This document shows, piece after piece, positions 48,401 through 59,139 of a DNA stretch of 64,000 nt (its first letter is position 1; every line of letters begins with the position of its first letter). This DNA is from Ophiobolus disseminans (lineage: Eukaryota; Ascomycota; Dothideomycetes; Pleosporales; Phaeosphaeriaceae), in NCBI GenBank assembly GCA_010093685.1, contig MU006228.1, forward strand, positions 355,111 to 419,110, written 5' to 3'. A program made the position numbers and the translations under genes. The notes below the pieces were generated by a model, which was not told the DNA's origin, did no database searches, and saw only the letters and a program-made list of their open reading frames with translations.

Positions 48401-48511
48401 GGATATAGTGTTGCAAACACTCAGAACTACCTCGGGCAAGGCGGCAAGAGCGGTTATCACCAAAAGTCCGACTCGGATCAAAGCAGTCGTGCTGACGATG
48501 AGATGTGGTAG
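45408..48511 (+). CDS. Zds-family protein (PP2A-Cdc55 regulator type)
   Basis: Exons 45408-48188 and 48239-48511 give 1017 residues; a tandem CAG acceptor allows a form one Gln shorter (from 48242). The one conserved domain is the Zds C-terminal motif near residues 825-865 (YNWTRFSILEERAIYRMAH, then NPRRELYSQVLLSNFMYSYL). In yeast it binds Cdc55 and keeps PP2A in the cytoplasm, influencing mitotic entry and exit. An upstream block (DLFWVPARLHPELAPMEFKTF at about 265-285) is also typical. The rest is Pro/Ser/Gln-rich and probably disordered, with a lysine/glutamate-rich stretch before the Zds domain and a Gln-rich tail after it. Met7 (MPSRAGS) could be the real start. Confidence 0.88.
48056..48160 (+). 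repeat. CAG/CAA-rich low-complexity tract in the Zds gene
   Basis: Mostly CAG, CAA and CCA triplets encode a Gln/Pro-rich segment directly after the Zds domain. Mixed codons suggest selection on the protein as well as slippage. Confidence 0.7.
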
Positions 48512-49134
48512 CACCACTGAACATTAGTATCAGCACGGCACGGACCTCAAATACTGGCGGTCGTGGTGTGGTGCGGAGCAGTATGGATATCCTAGCCCCG
48601 CCGAACCTTCTTTTTCCCTCTTCTTCTTCTCCTGTACTATATACATCTTTTCTGCGGCTTGTGATCATACTGTCTAATTCTTCTGTCTTTTGCGCATGGG
48701 ATTCACGGTGCGGGGCGCAACGGACACGCATAGATCGACGATTGCGACGGAATGGACGGAATCATTGGACGATAATGTAGCTATTTAGTTTTCTTGGACT
48801 GCGGGGTTGGGATGCGGGAGCGGTGGTACCTGCATATAGATGGTCAATGAAGATGAATTGTACCTGCATTTTTGTGGCGTTACTTCGCGAGTGGCTTCCT
48901 GACTTGATGCAAGGAGAAGGACTAAGAAATAAGCTTCGTCTGTCCTTATCGATACGTCGTAGCTGCCCCGCAGACATGGCTTGTCATCTGAGAAGGGTGT
49001 TGCGTAATCATTCGGTCCACGTCGTGATATTGCTGACCGCATGCCCATGTCTCAACCAAGAACGCTGAGCTCAGCCGATGCATCTCCTCAAAAACACCAC
49101 AACCCCAAACTCTAATCCAACTCACCCCGCCAGA
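48512..49134. other. Intergenic, Zds 3' region and cupin promoter
   Basis: About 620 bp with no supported gene. Pyrimidine-rich stretches occur at 48605-48640, probably part of the Zds gene 3' UTR. Confidence 0.45.
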
Positions 49135-49872
49135 ATGTCTTCACCACCCCTAAAACCCTCCTTCCCCCTCGGCACCCACACCACCGAATCCCCATCCACC
49201 CAGGCCCTCATCTCCACCCTAAACCTCCTCGAACACCCCGAAGGCGGCTACTTCTCCGAAATCGACCGCGACCCCCTAACCATCCCAAACCCCTTCCTCA
49301 CCACCAAAAAACACAACACTTCCAACGATGCGGAACAAAAGACAGCCTCCCTGCCCATGTCAGGCGACAACTCCCTCCGCAACGCCAGCACAAGCATATA
49401 CTACCTCCTCACGCCTGTGCGCCCACAGGGCCATTTCCACCGCAACTTGGGGCGCACGGTGCATACGCTGATCGCTGGACGGGGGCGGTATGTGCTTATT
49501 CATGCGGATGAGGAGGGTGAGAGGAAGAGGGTGGAAAGTTTTTTTGTTGGGAGGGATGTTGGGAGGGGCGAGAGGGCGGTGTGGGTTGTTGAGGGGGGGA
49601 AGTATAAGGCGAGTTTTTTGGAGGGTGATGGGGAGGGGGAGGAGGGGAGGTTGTTGATAAGTGAGGTATGTTTTTTGAGATTTGTTATGAGGGGGAAGAG
49701 GGGGGGGGAGATGGGTGGGGGTTGGGGTGACAGACGGATGCTAATGTGATGCTAGACTGTTGTACCAGGCTTCGAGTACTCCGATCATGACTTTTTGACG
49801 GAGGGCAAGTTTAGGGATTTGGTTACTGAGGAGCAAGCGAGGGAGTTGGAGTGGTTGGTTAGGAAGGAGTGA
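49135..49872 (+). CDS. DUF985 cupin-superfamily protein
   Basis: Exons 49135-49665 and 49756-49872 (90-nt intron) give 215 residues. The start at 49135 (MSSPPLKPS) is preferred to the in-frame ATG at 49078, which adds a poorly conserved stretch. The family pattern is clear: LEHPEGGYF near the N terminus, SIYYLLTP, HFHRNLG (the likely metal-binding His pair), and a C-terminal VVPGFEYSDHDFL. DUF985 proteins form a beta-barrel of the cupin type; their reaction is not established. Exon 1 has many synonymous C-ending codons in its first half and a G-rich second half, a sharp shift in composition within one gene. Confidence 0.88.
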
Positions 49873-50497
49873 AGGGATGGATGTTTGGATTGAGCATGTC
49901 ATTGTCAAGTGGAAATAACCAAATCCATCTTCCATCGCGACATTACTAAACCTCCTATCCAACACCTACAAACCATGCCCTCGCTATTCCATCTCTCCCA
50001 AATTCAACAGCTCACAACACTCCAAACACCCTTCCCGTAAATACTCACCTAGCCAAACCATCAACTCATCACATGCATTACAGCATATCATACACCATGA
50101 CGTCACCACCTACACACATCTCACAAACACCAGCAACCCCCTTCGGCCCCAATTTCCGCTCTAAACCTTCCTCATCGAGCATGCCAATTAAGGTTTGACG
50201 CGTGGATCGCAGCACTAAAAGGCTTGTCTCACTTCCAACCTCATTTGCCGCGGAACATCGAAAGCCGGCGGGACCAACTCAAAACACGCACACAAATACC
50301 CGCGGGTTAATACTTCGGAGTTGGAAAGGATGGAAATGTAAAATTGAAACTACTGAACAAGTTGCCATTGTAGATAGTATTTCAAGATTTCTTTTGGTTG
50401 ACGTGACCCGTTTCATGATGCATAAGTTTCTCCAAGATATCTAACGTCGGAAAATCGCCACAGAATCTTCATGTCACTAGCGCTTGCAATAACTTGC
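49873..50497. other. Intergenic, convergent 3' regions
   Basis: The cupin gene (plus) and sup35 (minus) converge here. No open frame with support was seen; a frame at 50202-50444 has no motif. Confidence 0.45.
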
Positions 50498-52756
50498 TTA
50501 GTTGCCGTCTGTGATGAGCTTTGTGATTTTGCCAATGGCAATGGTCTGCCCTTGATCTCTGTGAATTTATTAGCGTCTGGACTAACGGTTCTGACAAAAT
50601 TCAAAGCTTACCGTAGAGTAAAGCGTCCGAGCTGTGGGTAATCTTCAAACCGCTCAACGCAAATAGATCCCGCGGTACCGGTGATTTCCAGCCGTGCGAT
50701 GATACTCATGCCGCGAGTGGCGAAACCGGGTGCTTTTTTAGACTTGCGGCCCGTGCCCTTCTCAAGCTTGTGCAATAGCGCGGAGATGGTGACTTCTTCT
50801 TGCGCGGAGTGGACGTGGAGCACGCAGTTGAAACCGGCGGTCATGATGGACTTGAGGTCTAGAAGCACGACCTGGGCTTCGAAGGTTGACACGCAATGGA
50901 CTGGTCGTTTTGGCGAGCACAGCACGTATCCGGGGAGGATGTCTTCTTCTTCTACTCCACGTAGACGGATGCGGACTTGGTCACCGCATGTTGCGGCGGG
51001 AATCTCCTCTTCTTGTTCTCCGTAGAGGGCGGATATGGAGATCATTTGTCGGTGGGGCATCATGAGGTACTTGTTCTCCTTTTTGATGATTCCTATGGAT
51101 GTCAGTGATGCTACGTATTCGGCACTGACCATACATACCCGACTCGATCTTGCCTTCTACCATGGTTCCCATGTCCTTGTACTTGGCGGCAATGGGCATC
51201 ATGAAGGGAGCATTGAGCTTGCGCTCGAGTGCCTGCATGCCATCGAGATACTCCAGAAGAGAGGGTCCATCGTACCAGGGTGCCAGGCTCTTGGGCACTC
51301 GCTCCTTGATGCCGGTGAATGTTTGCGCGCTTACTGGCATCATCGAGATGTCGGTCTTGGGGTTGTACCCAACGCCCTTCAAGAACTGAACAACCTTCGT
51401 TGTACACTCCTTGTAGCGTTCTTCCGACCACTCGACAGTAGGATCGTCCATCTTGTTGACAACGATAACGATTTTGTTGACACCCTGCGTTTTCGCTAAC
51501 ATGGCGTGCTCGCGCGTCTGTCCGCCCTTTTCGAACCCAGTTTCGTACTCTCCCTTACGGGCTGAGATGACGAGGACACCGACATCTGCTTGTGAGGCAC
51601 CACCAATCATGTTGGGCACGTATGTCTTGTGGCCAGGCGCGTCCAGAATAGAGTATCGCCGCTTCTCGGTCTCGAAGAATCCTCGCCCAACTTCGATAGT
51701 CTTACCCTGCGCACGCTCCTCCTTATTCAAGTCCAGTGCCCATGAGATGTACCAAGTCTCCCGTCCGGCGTCTTTTGCTTCTCGCTTGTACTTTTCCAGC
51801 GTCCGCTCGTCGACCATGCCTGTGGTGATGAGGATACTGCCACCGAGTGTAGACTTGCCCGCATCGACGTGGCCCAGGAAAATGATGTTGACATGCTCCT
51901 TTCCGTACATCTCAGCCAGCGTGGCCTCGTCAATGTCTTCAAGCTCCTTCTCAACATCGACTGTGACTGCTTTTGCGGGCGCCTTGTCAGCCCGTGACGG
52001 GCTGTCGCGACCAGACGACGGTGTTGGTGAGGTTCGGCCAGAGGCACCCGATGTGGATTTTGTGGGCTCTCCCGTCTTCTCGATGGCCTTGGCCGCGGCG
52101 ACCTTGGAGCCTGCCTCTGGAGCAGCTTTATCGGCATTATCCTTCGCCGCCGACGGGGCTGCTGCTGGCGTTCCGAGGGAGAGCACTTTTGCTCCGCCAG
52201 ACTTCTCAACTTTTGGTGTCGTGGTGTCTCCGCCTATCGACAGGACCTTTGCCTTTGGCGCGCTGTCGCCACCAATGGACAGCACTTTGGCCTTTGGCGC
52301 CTCCTTCTTCGCCTCTGCAGGCGCTGGTGCACCCTCTGCACCCGTTTGATCAGCCTCTCCCCGCTTCGCAATCTTCACAGGCGCCCGTTGCTGCTGCGCC
52401 GGTTGGCCGGGTTGCTGATAGCCGCCATACTGGTTGCCGTAGCCCTGCTGGCCGTAGTTTGGATAACCCTGCTGCGGTGGCTGCTGCTGTCCGTATTGTG
52501 GGTAGCCCTGCTGATAGCCATACTGCTGCTGTCCATAGGCCTGGTTGTATTGCCCGTATTGCTGCTGGTATTGCCCGTATCCTTGGTTGAATCCTCCTGC
52601 TCCTCCTCCGTAGCCCTGTCCGGGGACAAACGACTGCGCGCCGGGGGTGAAGGACGGCGCACCGGGTGTGAAATTTCCTGCGGCAGGGTTGTTCAGGTTC
52701 ATGCCCTGGGCCTGGTGTGCGAGGCGCTCCTCTTCTTCTTCCCAGTTGTCCGCCAT
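50498..52756 (-). CDS. sup35: Translation termination factor eRF3 (Sup35)
   Basis: Transcript-order exons 51139-52756, 50612-51092 and 50498-50558 give 719 residues. The start MADNWEEEEE at 52756 is conserved, although the frame is open further upstream. Residues about 45-120 are a Gln/Gly/Tyr-rich prion-like domain with repeated YGQ units. An M-like region follows (about 125-285), rich in Lys, Ala and Glu, with two copies of PKAKVLSIGGD and a partial third. The GTPase core has G1 GHVDAGKST (about 295), DAPGHK and NKMDD, followed by two beta-barrel domains. With eRF1 it drives GTP-dependent release of the finished protein at stop codons. The C-terminal part is complete, ending in a short 61-nt exon. 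Confidence 0.97.
52390..52640 (-). repeat. Degenerate YGQ-type repeats in the sup35 prion-like domain
   Basis: Read on the minus strand, the segment encodes tandem degenerate repeats such as QQYGQYNQ and QQGYPQYGQ with interspersed GGY. They resemble the oligopeptide repeats of yeast Sup35 in composition, not in exact sequence. Confidence 0.75.
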
Positions 52757-53223
52757 GGTGTGCGGGGCGTGTGTGGGATTGTAGGTGGGTGAATGAGTTT
52801 TGGTGGAGGCGAAAAGAAGAATGCGTGGTGGTGGTGGTGGACGGTCGATGGCGTTCAAAGAGCGACTCGGGCGTCTAGATAGGCGGCCAGTGGGGGAGCG
52901 ATGCTGGCAAAAAGTAGGTGAGAATTGTGCGCCGTTTGCTGCTGCCACCCAACTTTTCGCGGGGTCGTCGCTGCCCGTGCCAGCCTGTGGCGCGGGGCTG
53001 ACTCGATGCCCTCACTGCCTCATTGGCCCGCAAGCCACACCAAAACACCAGAGCAAACACGAGAATGCGTTGACGCGACATCCATTGCCTAGTTTCATTC
53101 TTGCCCTGTTCTGACTCCACAAAAGTCATGAACAACTATTTCTGTCCAATACCGCGCCTGCTTCTCTTTCCATAATCCCCGACGCACACCTCCACCTCCA
53201 CTCAACCTTGATTTGCGAGAATC
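52757..53223. promoter_or_regulatory. Divergent promoter region, sup35 / Ran-binding gene
   Basis: These 467 bp lie between divergent start codons. A CA/CT-rich leader precedes 53224. No specific element is called. Confidence 0.45.
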
Positions 53224-55764
53224 ATGGAGGTCCTCCTAGCAAAGGTATGACTCTGTTTGACTCCTACATCAGTCACGCGTTTCCCCCCGGCCGTGTTGGT
53301 GGTAAGCAGAGACCCACAGCTGACGCCCAAAAGGTGACCCAACAGGCGATGAGCTATGCCATCCGGAGTGGCATCGCAATCACCAGCACGTATGCCCTGA
53401 AGCAATGTGGTCGGTTGATGAAGGTACGTCTGACACTGCATCAAATCGTGTACACGAACCTTTCTTCGCCCAGTATGCATTCTTTACTAGCGCCAGGCAC
53501 CAAGTGCTAGCAGCCAACGTGGATTGTACAAGACCACATTACGCTCAGAATTTGGGGTCAATAATATGAACTAACCGCTAACTTTGAAGACCGTCGAGGG
53601 TCGCGAAAAAGACGAGCTGGTCACGCTGCAATCACGGCTCGATTCCAAGATCAGGGTAAGCCCTCCAATCCTAGAAAACGGGGACTAAGAACTAATGGGT
53701 CAGATCATATCCCCGGCCATCGACATGATCGAGCTCATTGCTGCACGTGGCAACACGTCGCTTGAATCAGCCGTATCGCTCACAAAGTCGCTTCGATGGG
53801 ACATCCAGTCCCTTGGCAGCCGCGTCGAAAAGGCAGTAGCAGAAGAACAGCTCTCAAGAAGGGGCAGCTCAAAGGCCAGGTCACGGGAGCAGAACGATTT
53901 GGAGCTGAAGATCATCATCTCAGACATGAGGAAGTTGTTGGAGCGCATCGAAGATGCGGTGCCACTTATCAATCTGGCCATCACCACCTCTGGAGTCAGC
54001 CTCTCTACGACACTACCAGCTACAGTATCGCCATCCCGGCTGCTGCAAGCCAGCACGTTTCTGACTGGTGGCGATATGCAGTACTGCTCGTCCCAGCCTA
54101 GAGCACAGCAGATCGGGCCATCGTTCACACTCTCGATGTACATGCTGTTTTCGGGTCACGCGAATCGGGCCAGCGAAGAAGGTCTTCGCGAGACAACATG
54201 GAAAGAAGTCATGCACAAGGCCCGAGTGACGCTTCTGAGAGTGCCGTTAGACAACGTGCGTGACTTTCCAGCGCCCTTCGGTCCATCTTCAGAACAGGCG
54301 AGCGAAGCTCAGTATCAACACATTCCGTCCGAAAACAAACTACAGGAGTTTGCCTATCAATTGCTTATCGTGGAAGATCTCGACGATGGCCGTGTGCATA
54401 CTTTTGAGGACGGCGAGCCGCAACCGGAGTCATATGAGGGTGTCGGTCAAGCCGGTGTACGCGAGAGGATCCCTATTCACGAGGTGTCTAAGATCTTCTA
54501 TGCGGATACTGGCAAGATCCTTAACATAGGCACCGATGGGGAGACAAACAACCCAATACTGCTGCTGAAAAGAGATCTTGAAGCAAGGCCGCCGCGGCGC
54601 ATGATGGACGAGGAGCCCATGGACACAGGATACGAATCAGACGGCTCTCACACCGTCGGCGAAGAGGAACAGGACGATGAGCAAACTGAACTAGAAGAGC
54701 AGTTGCGTCGCGAGTCTACTTCAAATCTGTTTGAGGAGCAACCTACGCAAGAACCAGAGCAGCCCACCTTCCCTTGGCATCTTCCACCCACGCTGGACTT
54801 GGAGTGGATGGCGTTTGAGGTTTACAACGAGGATCCGTCCACAGACTCCGAATTTGACGAGACTGAAGATCTCGGACCGGAACTTTTCTCGCCTTCGCCA
54901 AGTAACCCCAACGTAACTCGCTCCGGTTCAAAATCGCCAGGCCTCGTATCGGATCTCTCGAACCTGAACCTGAGGACCTCGATGACGCCGCCGCCCCCTT
55001 CGAACACCCAGCTCATCCCATCTCCTCAGAAAGCCACAGCTCCTACACCACAATTCGAGCCCCAACCACCCACCTCACTTCCACCGGTCAAAACATCTCT
55101 GTCCCTCCTCGAGATGCTCATCCGTCTCACTTCACTCCAGCAATACCAACAATCTTCCCACCTCGCCATCTCCGATGAGTTACTCAACTTCTTCCTCTCA
55201 GACAGTAGCACCGTCGGCGCCGGAGGCAACGATGAAATCCGCCGCCGCGTGCGTCGCGAAGCACGTGCTCGAGTAGGTTTCGATCCGTACGATGAAAGCC
55301 CCATCAAGCCCCGAAATGAAGCTTACATCGAGCACGAACTCCACGATAGATATGCCAGACGTGAAAGACATGTTGTATATGAGCCTCATTCTCCGGAGAA
55401 CGGCACTCCATACGACTACGAGGGATACCCAAGTGGTCGATCGTCCCGAGCCAATACGCCAGCGCGCTCGCCTACCATGTCCTCGTTCCCGAACTCGACG
55501 CCTAATGTAAGCAGCAGTAGAGTCGCTTCGTCTGCGGATGTAAAGAGAGATGCTCGACCGAGCATGGGCAATATGTCCTCGCCTAGTCCATTGCTGAGAA
55601 GGGCTACTACGCAGCCAGGCCAGTTCAAGGGCTTGAAGCAGCCGACCTTTAGTCGCCCGCCTACGGCGCCGCATACGTCGAGTTCGCCGCAGCAGGCACA
55701 GGCGGCGAGGGGCTTTAGTGCGGTTCCGGATACGCCGCCTAGCAGTACGGGGAAGTTAGGATGA
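53224..55764 (+). CDS. Ran-binding (RanGTP-binding) family protein of fungi
   Basis: Exons 53224-53244, 53334-53423, 53590-53655 and 53704-55764 give 745 residues. The first exon is only 21 nt (MEVLLAK) and is supported by the seamless joining of three short 5' exons. The N-terminal 250 residues (VTQQAMSYAIRSGIAIT, then ALKQCGRLMK, then helices) match what I recall of the fungal Ran-binding family. The middle is acidic (about 315-350), and the C-terminal 250 residues are Ser/Pro-rich and probably disordered. Ran GTPase binding is family knowledge and cannot be read from the sequence; the family assignment is from memory and moderate. Introns: 53245-53333, 53424-53589 and 53656-53703. Confidence 0.75.
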
Positions 55765-56059
55765 GGATGGCAGGTTTATACTTGAAGATTGAAAGCGACC
55801 CTGAGGGGATGGGTAGCTTGGTGGAGAAGAATGAGCCGAGAGAATGCATTGCAAAGGTGTCAGTTTGATCGTTCCATCACGTTAGAGATACCACCTACAA
55901 GATACCATTTCACAGCGTAGCATTCCTTCACATATACAAATAGAAACCGTTAATGTTTACGTCCCGACTAAAAATCCCAATACCATACACAAAAAAGCCC
56001 GTGGACTTCGTTTCCATCACGCTCACAAACGCCAATAACGCCCCCAACCCTTCAACTAT

Positions 56060-57545
56060 CTACTCCCAATCCTCCTCATCACTCTCCTCATCCTCATCAT
56101 CTTCCTCATCGCTCTCCTCCTCCTTAACCCCCTTCTTCATATCCGTCTGCGGACTGCCAGGCGCACGACTCGTCGCGCCGCTCACAACATCATAACTCGC
56201 ATCGCTGTCCGCGACACTCTTTTCGTCGTTTGAGCGGCGGGGCTGTGCGGCCTTGAGTTTTTCGTCAACGGCTGCGGGTGCTGCTTTCGGTGGGGATTCT
56301 GGGATGGGTTTGAGGGTTTCTTTGGAGGCGGCGAGGTTTGCTGTGGATTTATTGGCGGGGGTGGAGGATGTGGAAGATTCTTCTTCGTCGTCTTCTTCGT
56401 CGTCGTCGTCGTCGTCGTCGGAGGCGTCTTCTTCTTCGTCATCTTCGTTGTCGTTGTCTTCCTCGGAGTCTTCGTCCCAGGCTACTTCTTCGTCGGCGGT
56501 TGGGGTGGATGCTGTGGTTGTTAGAACGTGTTGCTAGTTTGGGCTGGATGGGGATGATTTATAGACGTACCTTTCAGCATCTCTCGCCTCCGCACTTCTT
56601 CGCTCTCGATGACGTGTCTAAGGAAATAGTATCGCTCCCAGAATGTTCCGTACTCCACTCTCTCGGGCACGCATTTCTCCATTGCGCTTCGCAGCTCGGT
56701 ATGTTTTTCTAGATCCTTGGCGATGGCGTCGGTCTTCTTCTCGATGTCGAAAGACTTGCGCCATACGTCCCACTCTGGACTGACGGGGTCCTTGAGGAAC
56801 GAGTCGAGGCTCGAGTGAATGACATGTAACTGCGCATCGAATCTGGTCGCGTGCACGACTTTCTTGCCGGTGCTATCTTTGCTTTCAAACAGCACAGTGC
56901 CGTTCTTAATGTCCTCTGCAGAGCCGGACTCAGGTGGGGCAATGCTGACCGCATCAGCCAGGAAGTTACGAATATTGGTTCCAAACTTCAGCAACGCTTC
57001 ATCGGCGGCGTCTTCGGCTTTCTCGATGTCTTTGAAGCGCGCGGCAGCGGTGGAGCGGAAGCGCGATAGAACACTGCTGGCTTCTTTCACAATGTCTGCG
57101 GGGAGGGAGTCGGGACGTGCGGGGTGGGCTTCGGGGTCTTTCTCGGTCGCGGTGGAAGAGGATGGATCGGCGGTTGCGGGAGAGTCGGTGGCATTGATGG
57201 AGAGGTTACGGGCGTGGCCTAGAAGGGTGGACACACCGGCTGTTGCCGTCTTGCTTGTAGTGGCGTACTGTTTGCTTGCGCTGTCAATGTAGGGCTCGGC
57301 CTGTGGGGTGATCAGTCAAGCTTCGTTCACAGCGCTTGATGTGCTCATACCTGCTTCTTCACAGTCCCAAAGAAACCGCCTATTCGTGCCGCCCACGGAC
57401 TGCTCGAGATAGCTTTGTAGGCATCCTGTATCTCAGCATTGAGGTTGCTGGCTGTCTCGTTCTGGGTACCACTGCTACCTGCCTGCTGCTTGGTGGGGTC
57501 CTGGGGATAGTTTTCTTCCTGAATGTGATCGTATGCGGAGTCCAT
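56060..57545 (-). CDS. BSD-domain protein (Dos2-like)
   Basis: Transcript-order exons 57351-57545, 56571-57300 and 56060-56511 give 458 residues. The BSD domain lies at about 230-300, with the paired aromatic residues in VWRKSFD and FWERYYFLRHVIE. The N-terminal part is helical (SSPWAARIGGFFGTVKKQ, then AEPYIDSASKQY). The last exon encodes an acidic tail: a run of Asp/Glu made largely of GAC and GAA triplets, then a second DEEDDEDEESDEEDWE-type end. BSD domains occur in TFIIH p62, synapse-associated and Dos2-type proteins; in this arrangement the role is unclear. Tsr2 lies upstream on the same strand, about 400 bp away. Confidence 0.85.
56378..56440. repeat. TCG/TTC trinucleotide repeat in the BSD gene tail
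   Basis: The plus strand reads repeated TTC, GTC and TCG units, including an uninterrupted (CGT)n run at about 56397-56420. On the coding strand this is GAC/GAA, encoding an Asp/Glu run. Such tracts change length readily. Confidence 0.75.
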
Positions 57546-57948
57546 GGTGATCGCTCCTACAGCAGTCGCTGTGGTGAGGTGGTGTGTTAGCTATCTCTGT
57601 GGTGTTGTGAGAGCTCTCCGGCACATGAAGGGTCCAGGCGGGGAACGGCCATGCAGCCGCATCCAGCATCGGGCTTAAGCGAGCCATGAGGTCAGGCAAT
57701 GAACGCGCTTCACCACACGTTCACCACATGATTGTGAACGCATCTAAAGATGAGTCCCTCTACTCTTCGGTCAAGAGTTTGGTTTACTACGAGCCAGTCT
57801 CGTGCACATCGCATCTGTGGACAGACAAGTTCTACGAGCATTTGGCTCTTGCGTTGTTGCTGATCGATGGCCATCAACCACCGTGGTATCCTTTATCTAC
57901 ACTGATGTATCTTTTATCCTCATCTGGAATGGGTTGCGACTCTAAGTA
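57546..57948. other. Short intergenic, BSD promoter and tsr2 3' region
   Basis: About 400 bp. A plus-strand frame (57686-58366) runs through it but is antisense to tsr2 and has no motif. No gene is called. Confidence 0.45.
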
Positions 57949-58572
57949 TCACCGCTTTTTCTTCCCCACCACTTTCGTAAACCCCTCCTCATCCACCTCA
58001 GGCTCGGGCTTCGGTTTCGCCTGCACCAACGCCGGCGCGTCACCCATGTCAACGTCTTCGTCGTCCTCATCGCTCTCCTCGTCCACGCTATCCCACTCTC
58101 CCTCCTGCTCGCCATCCTCCACATTCACGCTCCCTGTGTTCACCTCCTTCCCGTTCCTTTGTTGCCACTTCTTCTGCAACTTGTCCACCGTTTCTGTGCT
58201 CCCCTCCCCGACCTCCTTCCGTATCGCCATGATCTCGCGCGCTACGGTGACTTCTGTCTCGTCTTCGCAGCGCACGCCAAACTCGTCTTCGAGAACTTGC
58301 AGCAGCATTACTTCGACGTCTTCGGTATCGGTGGCAGGCGCGGAGGCGAAGAGGTCAGAAATCTGACCGGCGAGCCAGTCGCGCTTGTCTGAGGAGTCGG
58401 GACCACCCCATTGGTTTTGGACGGCGACGGTCAGGTTGGCCCAGTTGAAGAGAGAGTGCCAGATTCCGAGGTCGAACTTGGACTGGAGGTGTTCTTGGAA
58501 TTATTAGATATTGAACGGCTTGCGGTCGCGTGACATACCCGGTATCGCCGCCATAGGCGTAGGAGCAGACAT
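57949..58572 (-). CDS. tsr2: Pre-rRNA-processing protein Tsr2
   Basis: Exons 58539-58572 and 57949-58493 (45-nt intron) give 192 residues. The start MSAPTPMAAIP joins an N-terminal helical domain: FDLGIWHSLFNW, then NQWGGPDSSDKRDWL, holding the family's WGG motif, then a helix with MLLQVLEDEFGV. After about 130 the chain is acidic (VDEESDEDDEDVDMGD) and ends in a conserved GFTKVVGKKKR. In yeast Tsr2 is the chaperone that carries Rps26 to pre-ribosomes and takes part in 20S pre-rRNA processing. Length matches the family. Confidence 0.95.
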
Positions 58573-59139
58573 CTTTAGGTAGGTTGTTGGTCGTATTTGA
58601 GGGTGCGCGCTGTCTTGCGTCACAAATGTTCGCCAGACATTTTGTCCCTTATCGATAGATTAGGTACCCCACATGTTCACGTGCGCACGCGATCTCGCGT
58701 CAAATCTTGTAGCAGTGTTGTACCATGGACGAGTGTAATGTAACGCTAGTGAAATGTGATGGAATTTGGCCTCGGTGTGAACGCTCTCACTGCACTGGGT
58801 CTAGGAGGTCGAATTGTGAATAGAATCATACCTCAGGTCTTAGAGTATAAACACGCGTATTCACTGCGCAAACTTCCCAAGCGCATCTCACTCGTGCAAT
58901 TCTCGACTGTGTGATTGTCATGGAGTTTTGACTGTTGCGTCAGGCTCTTCTGTTTAAAAAGTTGGCATAAATCATGGGAACATCCGAAGTACCTAGATAG
59001 GCTTACATAATCCGTGATTAACGTGGGCGCGACGACAAGGTTCCCCAACTCTTCCACATCAACTTTCCCACCGCCAAACCTCAACCTCAAACCACAACAC
59101 CTCGCACGTCGCGCATATCCCCAAACATCGTCCGCAACC
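58573..59139. promoter_or_regulatory. Divergent promoter region, tsr2 / saf4
   Basis: These 567 bp lie between two divergent genes. An in-frame extension of saf4 upstream to 59014 exists but is Pro/Thr-rich and not conserved in kind. No specific element is called. Confidence 0.45.

Noticed and set aside
51453..52349. 298-codon open frame on the plus strand
   Set aside because: It is antisense to sup35, whose coding strand has clear GTPase motifs; the frame is a by-product of its codon use.
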